Program-made: the position numbers and the translations under genes
Assembly (NCBI GenBank): GCA_964244115.1
Contig: CAXTHM010000022.1
Location: 1 to 51,358 of the forward strand
DNA from: CADCWK01 sp964244115
GTDB lineage: Bacteria > Chloroflexota > Chloroflexia > Thermomicrobiales > UBA6265
Reading direction: 5' to 3'
Length of the DNA: 51,358 bases
Notes under the pieces: model-generated
Databases searched by the model: none
The model's input: the letters and a program-made list of their open reading frames with translations, nothing else
What the model was told of the DNA's origin: nothing
Shown: in pieces, positions 1 through 9,846 of the stretch
Layout of the letters: each line of letters opens with the position of its first letter
How positions within the stretch are numbered: position 1 is the stretch's first letter

Positions 1-85
1 AGCGAGAGCCGCTTCAGCGGGTGAGCGAGCAGGTGAGCCGGAGAGGGGTCTCGCTCCGCTGGGGGGAGAGGTCTGCTCCGCCACC
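1..85. repeat. Family B intergenic repeat, copy B1
   Basis: Bases 1-48 recur as an exact inverted copy at 26847-26894 (48 of 48 bases), and a close relative lies at 44860-44905. The shared core reads GAGCGAGCAGGTGAGCCGG and is bordered by runs such as GGAGAGGGG. The element begins at or before the window edge, so its true length is unknown. No start codon with a ribosome site is present and I regard it as non-coding. Confidence 0.8.
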
Positions 86-196
86 CGAGCGCGTCGAGTT
101 CCACTCACTTCAACTCAACCTACCGAATCTCGATGGTCGGCGCTGCTCCCCACGCAGCGTGCTGGCGTATTCATAGCCCTGTGTGGCTAACACCGT

Positions 197-254
197 CATT
201 GCCCTGCGGGGCGATGGCCGCTGCGGCGGCCGGACTCGCAAGCTTCGCCCCTAC
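197..254 (+). repeat. Family A intergenic repeat, copy A1
   Basis: The copy contains the hairpin-forming core GCCCTGCGGGGC, the segment GGCCGCTGCGGCGGCC and the end motif GCAAGCTTCGCCCCTAC. Six further copies lie at 21400, 21871, 37694, 37853, 48213 and 48363. All are intergenic. Internal dyads suggest a REP/BIME-like structure. Confidence 0.8.
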
Positions 255-367
255 ATGAGGCTCCGCACCGACCACATCGAAACGGACCATGACGAGGGCC
301 CGTCAGGTCGAGTTCTCGACTCTGAGTCGTCGCCACAGCGAGGACGATTCATGGCCGGATAGCGGAC

Positions 368-395
368 GACCCTGCCACGGCGTTGCGGCAGGGTC
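368..395 (-). terminator. Hairpin downstream of ppa
   Basis: GACCCTGCC and GGCAGGGTC form a perfect 9-bp stem around a 10-nt loop, 38 bases beyond the ppa stop codon. There is no clear U-tract on either strand, so it could be a stem-only terminator or 3' end stabiliser. Confidence 0.5.
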
Positions 396-433
396 ATTCA
401 TCATGGTCGTCCTACCGCCGACATTCGCCCGAA

Positions 434-925
434 TCAGCCGGTCGTGTAGCGCTCACGACACTCGGCGATGACCGTCGCGACGTGCTCGACATCGTGCCAG
501 CCCCGGACCTCCGACATCTTGTTCTCCAGGTGCTTGTAGGAGGCGAAGAAGGTCTCGATCTCGCGGGCCCAGTGGGCGCCGGCGTCGTCCATCGTGAAGA
601 TCTCGGCGTAGCGTGGGTCGCCGATCGGCACGGCGACGACCTTGAAGTCGCTGCCCTTCTCGTCCCACATGTCCAACCCGCCGATCGGCCGGGCCGGGAT
701 GATGCAGCCGGGGAAGGTCGGCTCCTGGACGATGACGAGGATGTCGAGCGGATCGCCGTCCTCGGCCAGCGTCTCGGGGATGTACCCGTAGTCGGAGGGG
801 TAATGGACGCTGCTGTAGAGCACCCTGTCGAGACGGAAGGTCTTCAGCTCTTTGTCATATTCGTATTTGTTCCGGCTGCCGCGGGGAATCTCTATGAACG
901 CGTCCACCGTTTCGACCTGTCCCAC
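434..925 (-). CDS. ppa: Inorganic pyrophosphatase, family I
   Basis: Soluble cytoplasmic enzyme that hydrolyses pyrophosphate to two phosphates and so pulls biosynthetic reactions forward. The Prosite-type motif DGDPLD carries the metal-binding aspartates. The N-terminal segment IEIPRGSRNKYEYD and the central YPSDYGYIPET stretch are typical of the family. I chose the GTG at 925 because AGGAGG stands 8 bases upstream; an ATG at 958 in the same frame would add eleven unconserved residues. The 163-aa product is close to the usual bacterial length of about 175. It is monocistronic, with a hairpin after the stop at 368-395. The family assignment is secure. Confidence 0.95.
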   Translation of the reverse strand: MGQVETVDAFIEIPRGSRNKYEYDKELKTFRLDRVLYSSVHYPSDYGYIPETLAEDGDPLDILVIVQEPTFPGCIIPARPIGGLDMWDEKGSDFKVVAVPIGDPRYAEIFTMDDAGAHWAREIETFFASYKHLENKMSEVRGWHDVEHVATVIAECRERYTTG

Positions 926-1088
926 CGAAAGTTCCTCCTGAGAACGGCACCGCGTCATGTCGCCGAGGATGATAGCCCACCACCGATCGCTCCGTCGGGA
1001 TCGGGCACCCCGAAAAGGCGTCCGCTCTCCGCGATGGGCCGTTTTGCCAAGGATCGATCCGCACGATCCGGCCCAGCGCCGCGAATAC

Positions 1089-2186
1089 CTACCGCTGGAG
1101 CGTTCCTGCCTCGACGCCGGCGGCGACAGCCTCGATCTCGGCCCGGGTCGCGCAGAGGAAGTCGCCGGGGATCGTGTGCTTCAGGGCGCTGGCGGCGGTC
1201 CCCAGCGCGCAGGCCCGGTCGAGGTCCGGCAGCGATCCGGCTCCCGGCGTCTGACGGTCCGCGGCGTTCTCCAGATACCCGGCCAGGAAGCCGGCCGCGA
1301 AGGCATCGCCGCCGCCGAGCCGATCGACGATCTCGGTCTCGACCCACGGCGCCCGGGCGATCTCTCCGGAGGCGCCTAGGGCGTAGGACGACAGGCGGAT
1401 CCCGCGGCTGCCGACGTTCTTCTTCCGCGGCATCGCCACGACGCCGACGCCCAGCTCGGACCGGGTCCGGGCGAGGACCTCCTCGATCTGGCCATCGATA
1501 TGGAAGAACGTCCTCAGAGCACCGCGGCCGGCGAACAGGATGTCCACGCGCGGCACGATCTCGAGGAAACAATCCGCCGCATCGGCCTCCGACCAGAGCT
1601 TGCTCCGGTAGTTGAGGTCGAAGGCGACCGGCACCCCGAGTCGCCGCGCCGTGCGGATCGCGGTCATCGTCTCGGACCGGCCACCGGCCCCGAGCGCCGG
1701 CGTGATCCCGGAGACATGGAACGCCGCCGCCCCGTGCAGAATTGCCGGCCAGTCGAACCGACCGGGCGCGATCCGGGCCATGGCCGAGTTTGCCCGATCG
1801 TAGGTGACGGCCGAGGCGCGGGGATCGACGGCCTCTTCCAGGTAGTAGACACCCATCCGGCCGTCGGCTTCGGGCTGCCAGTGCACACCAGCATCATCGA
1901 CCCCATGCGCCCGGGCCGACCGGACCAGCCAGCGGCCGAGGGCGTTGTCCGGCAACGCCGTCACGAACGTGCTGGGGATGCCGAAGCAGGCCGTCCCCGT
2001 CGCGGTGTTGAGTTCGGCCCCGCCGCCGGAGATCCCGAGCGTCTGGGTCCGCTCCAGCCGCTCGTTGCCCGGCGGCGTGAACCTCAGCATCGCCTCCCCG
2101 AAGGTGACGACGTACCCGGCGAACCGCCCGGGCCTGATCTCGTCCCGTACCACCTGATCCGGCGCGTCCGCGCTTCCCGTCGACAC
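1089..2186 (-). CDS. kdgK: PfkB-family sugar kinase, probably 2-keto-3-deoxygluconate kinase
   Basis: Ribokinase/PfkB-fold kinase that transfers phosphate from ATP to a sugar or sugar acid; 2-keto-3-deoxygluconate is the likely substrate. The N-terminal substrate motif appears as GGGAELNTA and the C-terminal PfkB signature as DRLGGGDAFAAGF, whose aspartate is the catalytic base. Start: GTG at 2186 preceded by GGAGGAGCGAGGG; an in-frame ATG at 2261 would add 25 unconserved residues. Length is 365 aa. No KDPG aldolase or uronate gene lies nearby, so the pathway (Entner-Doudoroff or uronate catabolism) is not supported by context. Other PfkB sugar kinases remain possible. Confidence 0.75.
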   Translation of the reverse strand: MSTGSADAPDQVVRDEIRPGRFAGYVVTFGEAMLRFTPPGNERLERTQTLGISGGGAELNTATGTACFGIPSTFVTALPDNALGRWLVRSARAHGVDDAGVHWQPEADGRMGVYYLEEAVDPRASAVTYDRANSAMARIAPGRFDWPAILHGAAAFHVSGITPALGAGGRSETMTAIRTARRLGVPVAFDLNYRSKLWSEADAADCFLEIVPRVDILFAGRGALRTFFHIDGQIEEVLARTRSELGVGVVAMPRKKNVGSRGIRLSSYALGASGEIARAPWVETEIVDRLGGGDAFAAGFLAGYLENAADRQTPGAGSLPDLDRACALGTAASALKHTIPGDFLCATRAEIEAVAAGVEAGTLQR

Positions 2187-2638
2187 GATCCCTCGCTCCT
2201 CCGACGCTGTCCGCGACCAGACGCTCACACCGCGACCAGCGGCGAAAATGAACGGGGTCATGGTACGTCGTCCGGGCCGTCGGCGATAGTGCGATCAGTC
2301 CCTTATGGATAGACCATCTGCCGCGGAACGATCACTGAGTTCGACTTCGCGCACCCGGATCGGTCATCGAAGGACAGGCGAGTCCAGCCGGCAGGTGACG
2401 ATGGTCGGGCAGTCCGTGCGGTAGCCCACCGTCAGCTTGACAGCCCGGCGCCGGGCCGCAACAATGCCCGGGCGGCCCATCGTCGATGTGGAACCGCGGG
2501 CGGCCAGCCCGTTGAGCATCACGGGCGGCCCCGGACTCGTCGCGTAACACCGTGGTGCGCAGGATGACGAGGTGGACGATGCTCCCCTGCGACGGCACCG
2601 GCGTGCCCGCAGGCGTAGGTAGCCGGAGGTTCATCCAC
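2187..2638. other. Intergenic region between divergent genes
   Basis: This holds the divergent upstream regions of the sugar kinase and the ABC ATPase gene. Apart from the ribosome site GGAGG at 2624-2628 I see no promoter, RNA or repeat that I can support. Reading frames that cross it on the minus strand run antisense into the ATPase gene and lack its codon bias. Confidence 0.4.
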
Positions 2639-3745
<1,107 letters not shown>

Positions 3746-3773
3746 TCCGGCGAACGCCCCGTGCACAGCGATC

Positions 3774-3817
3774 AACGATGACGCCCCCTGGTTCCGGAAC
3801 CAGGGGGCGTCATCGTT
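3774..3817 (+). terminator. Perfect 44-bp palindrome after the ABC ATPase gene
   Basis: The whole 44 bases equal their own reverse complement (two 22-base arms with no loop). The arms include ATGACGCCCCCTGGTTCC. It begins 28 bases after the ATPase stop. There is no U-tract, so it would act as a very strong, possibly bidirectional, stem. Confidence 0.75.
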
Positions 3818-3991
3818 CTCCCGGAGATACGGGAACCACTCCCGGGAATGCGGCGTGATCGTTCCCGGACGGATCGGGACGGTCGTCTCTGCTGGCCGGG
3901 ATCGCGGGAGCGCATCCTCGGGGGAGATCCGGTCCTCGCACCGGGATCGCCGGTGGCCTGGTTGGGTCGCCAGCACGACGAGGCTCCCGCC

Positions 3992-4879
3992 ATGATGACG
4001 AACCAGTTCACCGCTCCGACGCTGTCCCGGCGTCAACTGGCGCTGCTCTGCGCCGCGACCGGGATGGGTCTCGCTCTACCACGACTCGCCCTTGCCGGGA
4101 CCGCCACGCCAGCCGGCACGCCGAACACCGACACGATGGGCTACCCGACGCTGAAGGTGACGATCTCGCAGGCCGGGATGGATCTACCCGAGACGATCCC
4201 CGGCGGCCTGACCTATGTCACCGTCGTCAACAGCGACATCCCGGATGGCGAGCACATGGTCTGGATGCGCCTGCCCGGCGACACCACGCCGGACGACGTA
4301 TTGGCCGACCAGGCCGCCTCGACCGAGACCCCGCCGGTACCGGACTGGTGGCGGGAGGCGCAGATCGTCGGCGGGCCGGACTGGGCGTTCCCCGGTCGGG
4401 ACGCCGTCGGCATCGTCGATTTCATCCCCGGCACCTACGCGCTGATCAACATCTTCGGCTCACAGGTCGGCTTCCTCGCCGTGACCGAACCCGGCGACGA
4501 CGCCATCGTCGAGACCCCGACGGCCGACTACACCATCAGCATGATCGAGTACGCGTTCCAGGGCATCCCGGACACCGTCCCGGCCGGCCGGTCGATCGTC
4601 GAGGTCCACGCGACCGGTTCGACCTTCCACGAGACGGCGTTCCTGCCGGTCCCGGCCGGGACCACCGAGGAGGACGTCGTCGAGGCCTTCTCCAGCGAGA
4701 CGTCCGATCTCGCCTTCGCGCCGGCCGGAGGCGTCAGCATCATGACCCCTGGGCTGACATCGTGGCTCCTGCTCGACCTGACCCCAGGCACCTACGTCGC
4801 CTTCTGCGCGGCGCCCGACGACTGGGACGGTCCGCCTCACGTCATGCTCGGGATGCTGAAGATCTTCACCGTCGCCTGA
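3992..4879 (+). CDS. Tat-exported protein with two cupredoxin-like domains
   Basis: 295-aa exported protein of unknown role. The N-terminus has a twin-arginine signal (SRRQLALL followed by a hydrophobic stretch ending in ALAG). The mature part has two similar halves, about residues 50-165 and 170-295. Both contain a HMVW- or FHET-type histidine, a GDTTPDDV/GTTEEDV loop and a PGTYA/PGTYV strand. The second half also has FCAAP and then HVMLGM, giving Cys and His-x4-Met, as in type 1 copper sites, though the Cys-His spacing is longer than in plastocyanin. The first half lacks this set. Start: ATG at 3992, with GAGG 8 bases upstream. Copper binding is inference. Confidence 0.65.
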   Translation: MMTNQFTAPTLSRRQLALLCAATGMGLALPRLALAGTATPAGTPNTDTMGYPTLKVTISQAGMDLPETIPGGLTYVTVVNSDIPDGEHMVWMRLPGDTTPDDVLADQAASTETPPVPDWWREAQIVGGPDWAFPGRDAVGIVDFIPGTYALINIFGSQVGFLAVTEPGDDAIVETPTADYTISMIEYAFQGIPDTVPAGRSIVEVHATGSTFHETAFLPVPAGTTEEDVVEAFSSETSDLAFAPAGGVSIMTPGLTSWLLLDLTPGTYVAFCAAPDDWDGPPHVMLGMLKIFTVA

Positions 4880-4923
4880 CCATGCCGGTCCCGTGCCATT
4901 CGACGGGCGAGGAAGCGACACGA

Positions 4924-4951
4924 TCGACACGATCGACAATCCCCCTATACT
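4924..4951 (+). promoter_or_regulatory. Sigma-70-like promoter before the two-component operon
   Basis: TCGACA, a 16-base spacer and TATACT lie about 90 bases before the kinase start at 5038. The element overlaps a short direct repeat of CGACACGAT. It is one of few clear consensus-like promoters in this GC-rich window. Confidence 0.5.
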
Positions 4952-5037
4952 GTGAGCGCACGCAATCGTCGTCATCGACCAGTCCGTCGGCCGGGCGTTT
5001 CCCGGGTGTCTGGTACCCCCACGGAGGTGCCCCGGCC

Positions 5038-7254
5038 ATGGCGATCTCGGGTCCCGCCGCCGCTGATCTCGCCCTTGCCACCGAGGCGAACGGGCCAGGC
5101 ATCGAACGGTCGCTGAGCGGATGGGCGACACCGGTCCGGGCAAGGCGACTCGCGGTCGGGTCGCTCGTGGTCAGCCTGGCCGGCTTCATCGCGACCGTCA
5201 TCCTGGTGGCGGCCGCCGCGGCCCACGGCGGCATGCCGGTCGAGCAGATCTGGCTTGGCTGGCGGGCGCCCGCGTTCCTCGCGTTTCCGGTCGTCGCCTG
5301 GGTCATCCTCACGCGCTGACCCGGTCATCCGATCGGCTGGCTGCTGGCGGTCATCAGCGTCTTCGGGACGCTGGACCAATGCTCCAGCGCCTACGGTGCC
5401 TATGGCCTCACGGTCGATCCGGGCTCCCTGCCGGGCGCGGACTGGGTCGCCTGGGGAAGCTTCTGGTAACCCTTCGTGGTCTGGGCCGTCGTCGGAGGAT
5501 TGCTGTCGGTCTTCCCGACCGGCCGGCCGATGGGCGGGTGGTGGCGGTTGCCGTTCTGGCTCGGCGGGCTCGGAGCGCTCGGTGCCTCGCTCAGCTTCGC
5601 CTTCGGGACGGCGACCGTTCTCGACGGGCAGTTCGGCGACGTCCCGAACCCCGTCCGGATCAGCGGTCCGGTCGGCGACATCATGAACGTGCTGGGGCTG
5701 GGGTTCCTCCTGATCCTGCTCAGCGGCCTGCCGGCGATCGCGTCGGTGCTGGTCCGACTCCGACGGGCGCGCGGGTTGGAGCGCCAGCAGCTCAAATGGG
5801 TCGCCTGGGTAAGCGTCTGGGTCGGGATGGTCTACATCCTTCACGTCTTCTCGCAATTCAGCGGCCTGATCACGGATCAGCCCTGGATCGCCGTCGTCTG
5901 GTCATGGACGTACTGCCTGACTCCGATCGCGATGGCGCTCTCGATCCTGCGCTACCGGCTCTACGACATCGACGTCATCATCAGCCGGTCGCTCGTCTAC
6001 ACCATCCTGAGCGCGATGACGGTCGCGGTCTACAGCGCGATCGTCGGCATCTCCAACCAGCTCCTGTCGACCGGGCAGCACGTCGTCCCGGCATTGCTCG
6101 CCTCGGCGCTAATCGCGACCGGCTTCCTGCCCGCCCACGCCGCCACCCAGCGGACCGTCAACCGGCTGCTCTACGGTCAGCGCGACACCCCGTACGCGGT
6201 CCTGGCCCGGCTGGGCAACCGGCTGACCGCCGTTGGGACGTTCGACCAGCTCGGGCAGACGGTCTGCCGGACGGTGCAGGAATCGTTGAAGCTCCCGTTC
6301 GTCGCCATCACCCTGACCGGGACCGAGGCGGGTTCGGCCGCGCTCGCCGTGACATCGCTTGGCGTGCCGGTGACGGCGCCGCGCAGCTTCCGCCTCAACC
6401 ACGATGGCCACGACCTCGGTGAGCTCCAGGTCGGTCCACGCCACGGATCCGATCACCTCTCCGGCGCCGAAGAGCTCCTCCTGACTGAGGTAGCCCGGCA
6501 GACCGGGATCGTCGCCTGGTCGGTCGGGCTGACCGATGACCTGCGGCGGGCGCGGGAGCGGCTGGTCACGACCCGCGAGGAGGAGCGCCGCCGGCTGCGG
6601 CGCGACCTGCACGACCGGCTCGGAGCCCAGCTCGCCGCCCTGCTGCTCCAGGCGCGGCTCGCCGAGCGGTCCGTCCGGGCTGATGACGCCCCGGTTCGGG
6701 CCGACCTCTCCGAACTGCGCGACGGGCTCGCGGGCGCCATCGACGATGTCCGCCGGATCGCCCACGGGCTGCGCCCCCCAGCCCTCGATCAGCTCGGTCT
6801 GGCCGGGGCGATCCGGCAACGCCTGGAGCTGCTCAACGGTCGAGAAGTTCCGCGGCGACTGACGGGGGATGGGGCCAGCACGGCTGGCCAACCACCGCTC
6901 CGGATCACGATGGACGCCCCGGACCACTTCCCGGCGCTCCCCGCCGCCGTGGAGGTCGCCGCTTGGCACATCGTCGAGGAGGCGATGACCAACGTCATCC
7001 GACACGCCGAGGCGACGGAGGCGTCCGTCTCGATCACCGCTGGTCCAGCGCTGGGACTGACGATCCGTGACAACGGCCGGGGGATCTCGCCGGACGCGGT
7101 GCCGGGGGTCGGGCTCCAGTCGATGCGGGAGCGCGTCGACGAGCTCTTCGGGACGTTCAGCATCGTCCGCGAGCCGAACGGCGGGACCTGCCTCAGGGCG
7201 AGCCTGCCGATCGGTCCTAGGACGCACAGGCAGCAGGAGTCGGGCGATGACTGA
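5038..7254 (+). pseudogene. Multi-TM sensor histidine kinase interrupted by two in-frame stop codons
   Basis: The frame encodes a NarX/LiaS-class kinase: a multi-helix membrane sensor, a GAF-like region (about 6190-6510), HisKA_3 with RRDLHDRLG (phospho-His), and HATPase with EEAMTNVIRHAE, DNGRGI and a GLQSMRER G2 box. ATG at 5038 begins the natural N-terminus. The frame is broken by TGA at 5317-5319 and TAA at 5467-5469, yet sequence on both sides stays in one frame and family-like (VAWVILTR, stop, PGHPIGWLL; then WGSFW, stop, PFVVWAVVGG). Downstream, an open frame of 592 codons from 5476 keeps the kinase core. Options are a decayed sensor, a kinase re-initiated internally, or base-call errors. 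The partner regulator overlaps its 3' end by 8 bases and is intact. Confidence 0.75.
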
Positions 7255-7906
7255 GCAGGCGGCAACCATTCGCGTGATGATCGCCGACGATCACCCGCTG
7301 TTCCGGAAAGGGCTCCAGGCCCTGATCGACGGGTTCGACGGGTTCGGCGTCGTCGCGGTCGCCCGGACCGGGGACGAGGCGGTCGGGCTGGCCCTCGAGC
7401 ACCTGCCGGACATCATCCTGATGGATCTCCAGATGCCGTCGGGCAACGGCCTGAGCGCGATCCGGCGGATCGTGGCGGCGCAGCGAGACGCCCGGATCCT
7501 GGTCGTCTCGCTGTTCTCGGACGACGACTCGCTGTTCGCGGCGCTCCGGGCCGGCGCCCACGGCTACGTCCTCAAGGACGCCGACGAGGAGACCCTGCTC
7601 CGGGCGGTCCAGGCGATCGCCCACGGCGAGGCGATCTTCAGCCCGGCGATCGCCACCCGCGTCTTGTCCTTCTTCTCCGCCAGCGGCCGCCTGACGGGCC
7701 AGCTCGCCCTGCCGTCCCTGACCGCGCGGGAGCACGACATCCTCCAGCTCGTCGCCCAGGGGCTGAACAACCAGACCATCGCCCAGCGGCTCCACCTCGC
7801 CCCGAAGACGATCGCCAACCGGGTCTCGATCATCTTCGACAAGCTCCAGGTCGTCGACCGGGCCGGCGCCATCGTCCGGGCCAATGAAGCCGGACTGGGC
7901 CGGTAG
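7247..7906 (+). CDS. NarL/FixJ-family response regulator with LuxR-type HTH
   Basis: 219-aa two-component regulator. The receiver domain (residues about 8-125) has the acidic pair D14-D15, phospho-acceptor D60 in LMDLQMP and the conserved lysine in YVLKDAD. The C-terminal LuxR-type HTH starts at LTAREHDIL and includes the recognition region around LHLAPKTIANRVSII. Start: ATG at 7247 inside the kinase 3' end, with AGGAG 7 bases upstream; the overlap predicts translational coupling to the kinase. The regulator shows no damage, which argues that the locus is still under selection. Target genes cannot be read from the sequence. Confidence 0.93.
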   Translation: MTEQAATIRVMIADDHPLFRKGLQALIDGFDGFGVVAVARTGDEAVGLALEHLPDIILMDLQMPSGNGLSAIRRIVAAQRDARILVVSLFSDDDSLFAALRAGAHGYVLKDADEETLLRAVQAIAHGEAIFSPAIATRVLSFFSASGRLTGQLALPSLTAREHDILQLVAQGLNNQTIAQRLHLAPKTIANRVSIIFDKLQVVDRAGAIVRANEAGLGR

Positions 7907-8130
7907 CGCGACCACCACCACGCCGAGGCCGTGCAACGTCTCGCCAGTGCAGCCCGACCCCGAAGGGACCGGCTGAAGGACATTCGCGGCGACGGTGGTC
8001 AACCACCTGCTGCTCCCCGTTACCGTAGCATCGAAGTCCGACTGGATCGTGCCCACCGATGTCGTTGAGCCGGTCCCTTCAGGGCCGACGACTGGCCGGT
8101 CGGAACCAGGATGGCGCCTGAACGCCCGAC

Positions 8131-8160
8131 AACCACCGCGATCATCTCGCGGTGGCGGTT
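8131..8160. terminator. Weak hairpin between convergent genes
   Basis: ACCGCGA and TCGCGGT form a short stem around 5 bases, extendable with a bulge. It lies between the convergent response regulator and hsp20 genes. No U-tract is present. Confidence 0.3.
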
Positions 8161-8190
8161 GCGGAGTGATCTCCCTGTAGTCGGACGTGA

Positions 8191-8793
8191 CTAGCTGCGG
8201 GCGATCGGCTCGCCGATGTCGGCGTGGCTGCCGGTCCCGTTGGTGGCCGGCGCCTCGCCGGTCTCGTCCTCGGGCAGGGCCAGCGGCTCGGGCGCGACCT
8301 GCTCGCTGCGCCGGACGGTGATCTGGCGCGGGCGGGACTGCGTCGCCTTGGGCAGGTGCAGCTGCAGGATGCCGTTCTCGAAGGTCGCGTCGGCGGCGTC
8401 CGGGTCGATCTCGACCGGCAGTTTCAGACTCCGCTGGAAGTGGCCATATGGCAGCTCATGGATGTACCACGTCGCCTGCTTGGCCTCCTCGGACTGGGCC
8501 ACGTTCGGGAGCTGGCCGCTCAGGGTGACGGTGTTCTCATGGACCTGGACGCTGATGTCGTCCGGCCCGAGGCCGGGGACCGCCGCGATGATCACAACCT
8601 CACGCGCCGTCTCGTAGACGTCGATCGCGATCCCGAGCCGGGAGGCGCCGGACCCGCCGTTGAAGCCCCCGCCCCAGACGGAGCGGAACGGCGAGTTGAA
8701 GAAGCCGTCATTGAGGATGCGATCCATCGCGTCGCGCATGGTCATGCCGCCGACGGGGATCGTGATGCGCTGGCTGGGATTTCGGTCGTTCAT
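8191..8793 (-). CDS. Hsp20/alpha-crystallin small heat-shock protein
   Basis: ATP-independent chaperone that holds unfolding proteins. The 200-aa product has an alpha-crystallin domain at about residues 50-155, with strands VVIIAAVPGL, VTLSGQLP and the conserved end FENGILQLHLPK (the A-x-x-x-n-G-v-L signature). The N-terminal arm is short (MTMRDAMDRIL) and the C-terminal tail of about 40 residues is acidic and lacks a clear I-x-I motif. Start: ATG at 8793, with AAGGAA 8 bases upstream. I found no CIRCE or HAIR operator upstream, so heat control is not shown by the sequence. Confidence 0.93.
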   Translation of the reverse strand: MNDRNPSQRITIPVGGMTMRDAMDRILNDGFFNSPFRSVWGGGFNGGSGASRLGIAIDVYETAREVVIIAAVPGLGPDDISVQVHENTVTLSGQLPNVAQSEEAKQATWYIHELPYGHFQRSLKLPVEIDPDAADATFENGILQLHLPKATQSRPRQITVRRSEQVAPEPLALPEDETGEAPATNGTGSHADIGEPIARS

Positions 8794-9039
8794 GGAGTCG
8801 ATTCCTTGCGTCGCTGGGCGCCGTTCGAGCGGGCGTCATGCCCGCCGTACCTCGGCGAACCCTTGAGAGAACCGGTTACCGCTGCTATCGCCGGAACGGG
8901 ATGTCGGCCCGCTCCTGACAGAGCCAATCGTACCGCGATGCCATGGGCGACGCAATAGGTCTTATACTGACCGTGTCATGGTTTCCGGACGGAAGCGAGT
9001 CGCTCCGGGCGACCGCAGCGCGAACGGGACGCGCTCCGG

Positions 9040-9660
9040 TCACTCCAGTTGGTCCCGGACGAAGGCCCGGAGCCGATCGACATCGCCGTCGAATCGGTAC
9101 CCGATCAGACCCGATGCGATCGCCGCTTCGACGTTGGCGAGCGAGTCATCGATGAAGACGGTCTGTTCAGGCGGCACACCGGTCCGACCTACAGCCACCG
9201 CGAAGATGGTGGGATCGGGCTTGGCATGGCCGACATGGGACGAATTGACGATGGCGTCGAACGCGTCGTCGAGACCAGCGACGGCGAGATCCCATTCCAG
9301 CCGATCCGTCGCATTCGTGACCAGCACGACCGGGACCGTCCGGCGCCACGAGGCGACCAGATCCCGAACGGCTGGGTCGACCGTGGGGAGCGAACTGGCC
9401 CAGGCGGCAACCGCTTGACGTGCGTGTTCGTCCGGCCATCTCTGGCCGAGCAGCCGAATCGTCTCGGTCAGCCACTCCGCATGTCCGATCCGGCCCGTGA
9501 TCACCCGGTGGAGGAGCGCCGGGGCGAACGCTAGCGCGAACATCTCATCTTCGACTCGGCGCTGCCCCGCTTCCACCGGCGCATCGAACGGCCGGGGCCA
9601 GTGACGGATGACGCCATCGAGGTCGATCAGGATCGCGCCGGCGCCACGTCGTTCGGGCAT
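9040..9660 (-). CDS. HAD-superfamily hydrolase, subfamily IA
   Basis: 206-aa phosphatase-like protein. Motif I is LIDLDGVI (nucleophile D and general acid D), motif II is VTNAT, the motif III lysine is in HVGHAKPDP and motif IV is VFIDDS. A cap region of helical character sits between motif I and II, as in epoxide hydrolase/haloacid dehalogenase-type HAD proteins. ATG at 9660 is preferred because GGAG lies 6 bases upstream; an ATG at 9672 is also in frame. Substrate unknown. It stands alone on the minus strand. Confidence 0.85.
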   Translation of the reverse strand: MPERRGAGAILIDLDGVIRHWPRPFDAPVEAGQRRVEDEMFALAFAPALLHRVITGRIGHAEWLTETIRLLGQRWPDEHARQAVAAWASSLPTVDPAVRDLVASWRRTVPVVLVTNATDRLEWDLAVAGLDDAFDAIVNSSHVGHAKPDPTIFAVAVGRTGVPPEQTVFIDDSLANVEAAIASGLIGYRFDGDVDRLRAFVRDQLE

Positions 9661-9740
9661 AGACCGCTCCATCTCACACCATCGCCAATCGATTCGGGAA
9701 CGTCGGCCGCTCGATCATCACCCGAAAACGACCAACACGC

Positions 9741-9756
9741 CGTGCGATGTCGCACG
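9741..9756. promoter_or_regulatory. Short palindrome upstream of the HAD gene
   Basis: CGTGCGA, TG, TCGCACG: two 7-base arms separated by 2 bases. It lies between the RHH gene and the HAD gene, both on the minus strand, and could be an operator or a small terminator stem. Confidence 0.25.
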
Positions 9757-9846
9757 ACGCGCTGGCTGGGAAGGGACGAGAAACGGGCTGCGGGCGATTG
9801 CTCGACCCGCGTTGGGGGGGAAGTCCGTCACTCAGAGTAGTAAACG

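Noticed and set aside
383..1615. Open frame of 410 codons on the plus strand
   Set aside because: It lies antisense to ppa and the sugar kinase gene, with Arg/Pro/Ser-rich composition. The minus-strand genes have recognisable motifs.
5317..5469. Recoded stop codons (alternative genetic code) in the kinase
   Set aside because: TGA and TAA end many well-defined genes in this window, so global reassignment is not tenable.
8941..8970. TATACT near 8963 as a plus-strand promoter
   Set aside because: No -35 at proper spacing and no plus-strand gene follows; the next genes are on the minus strand.
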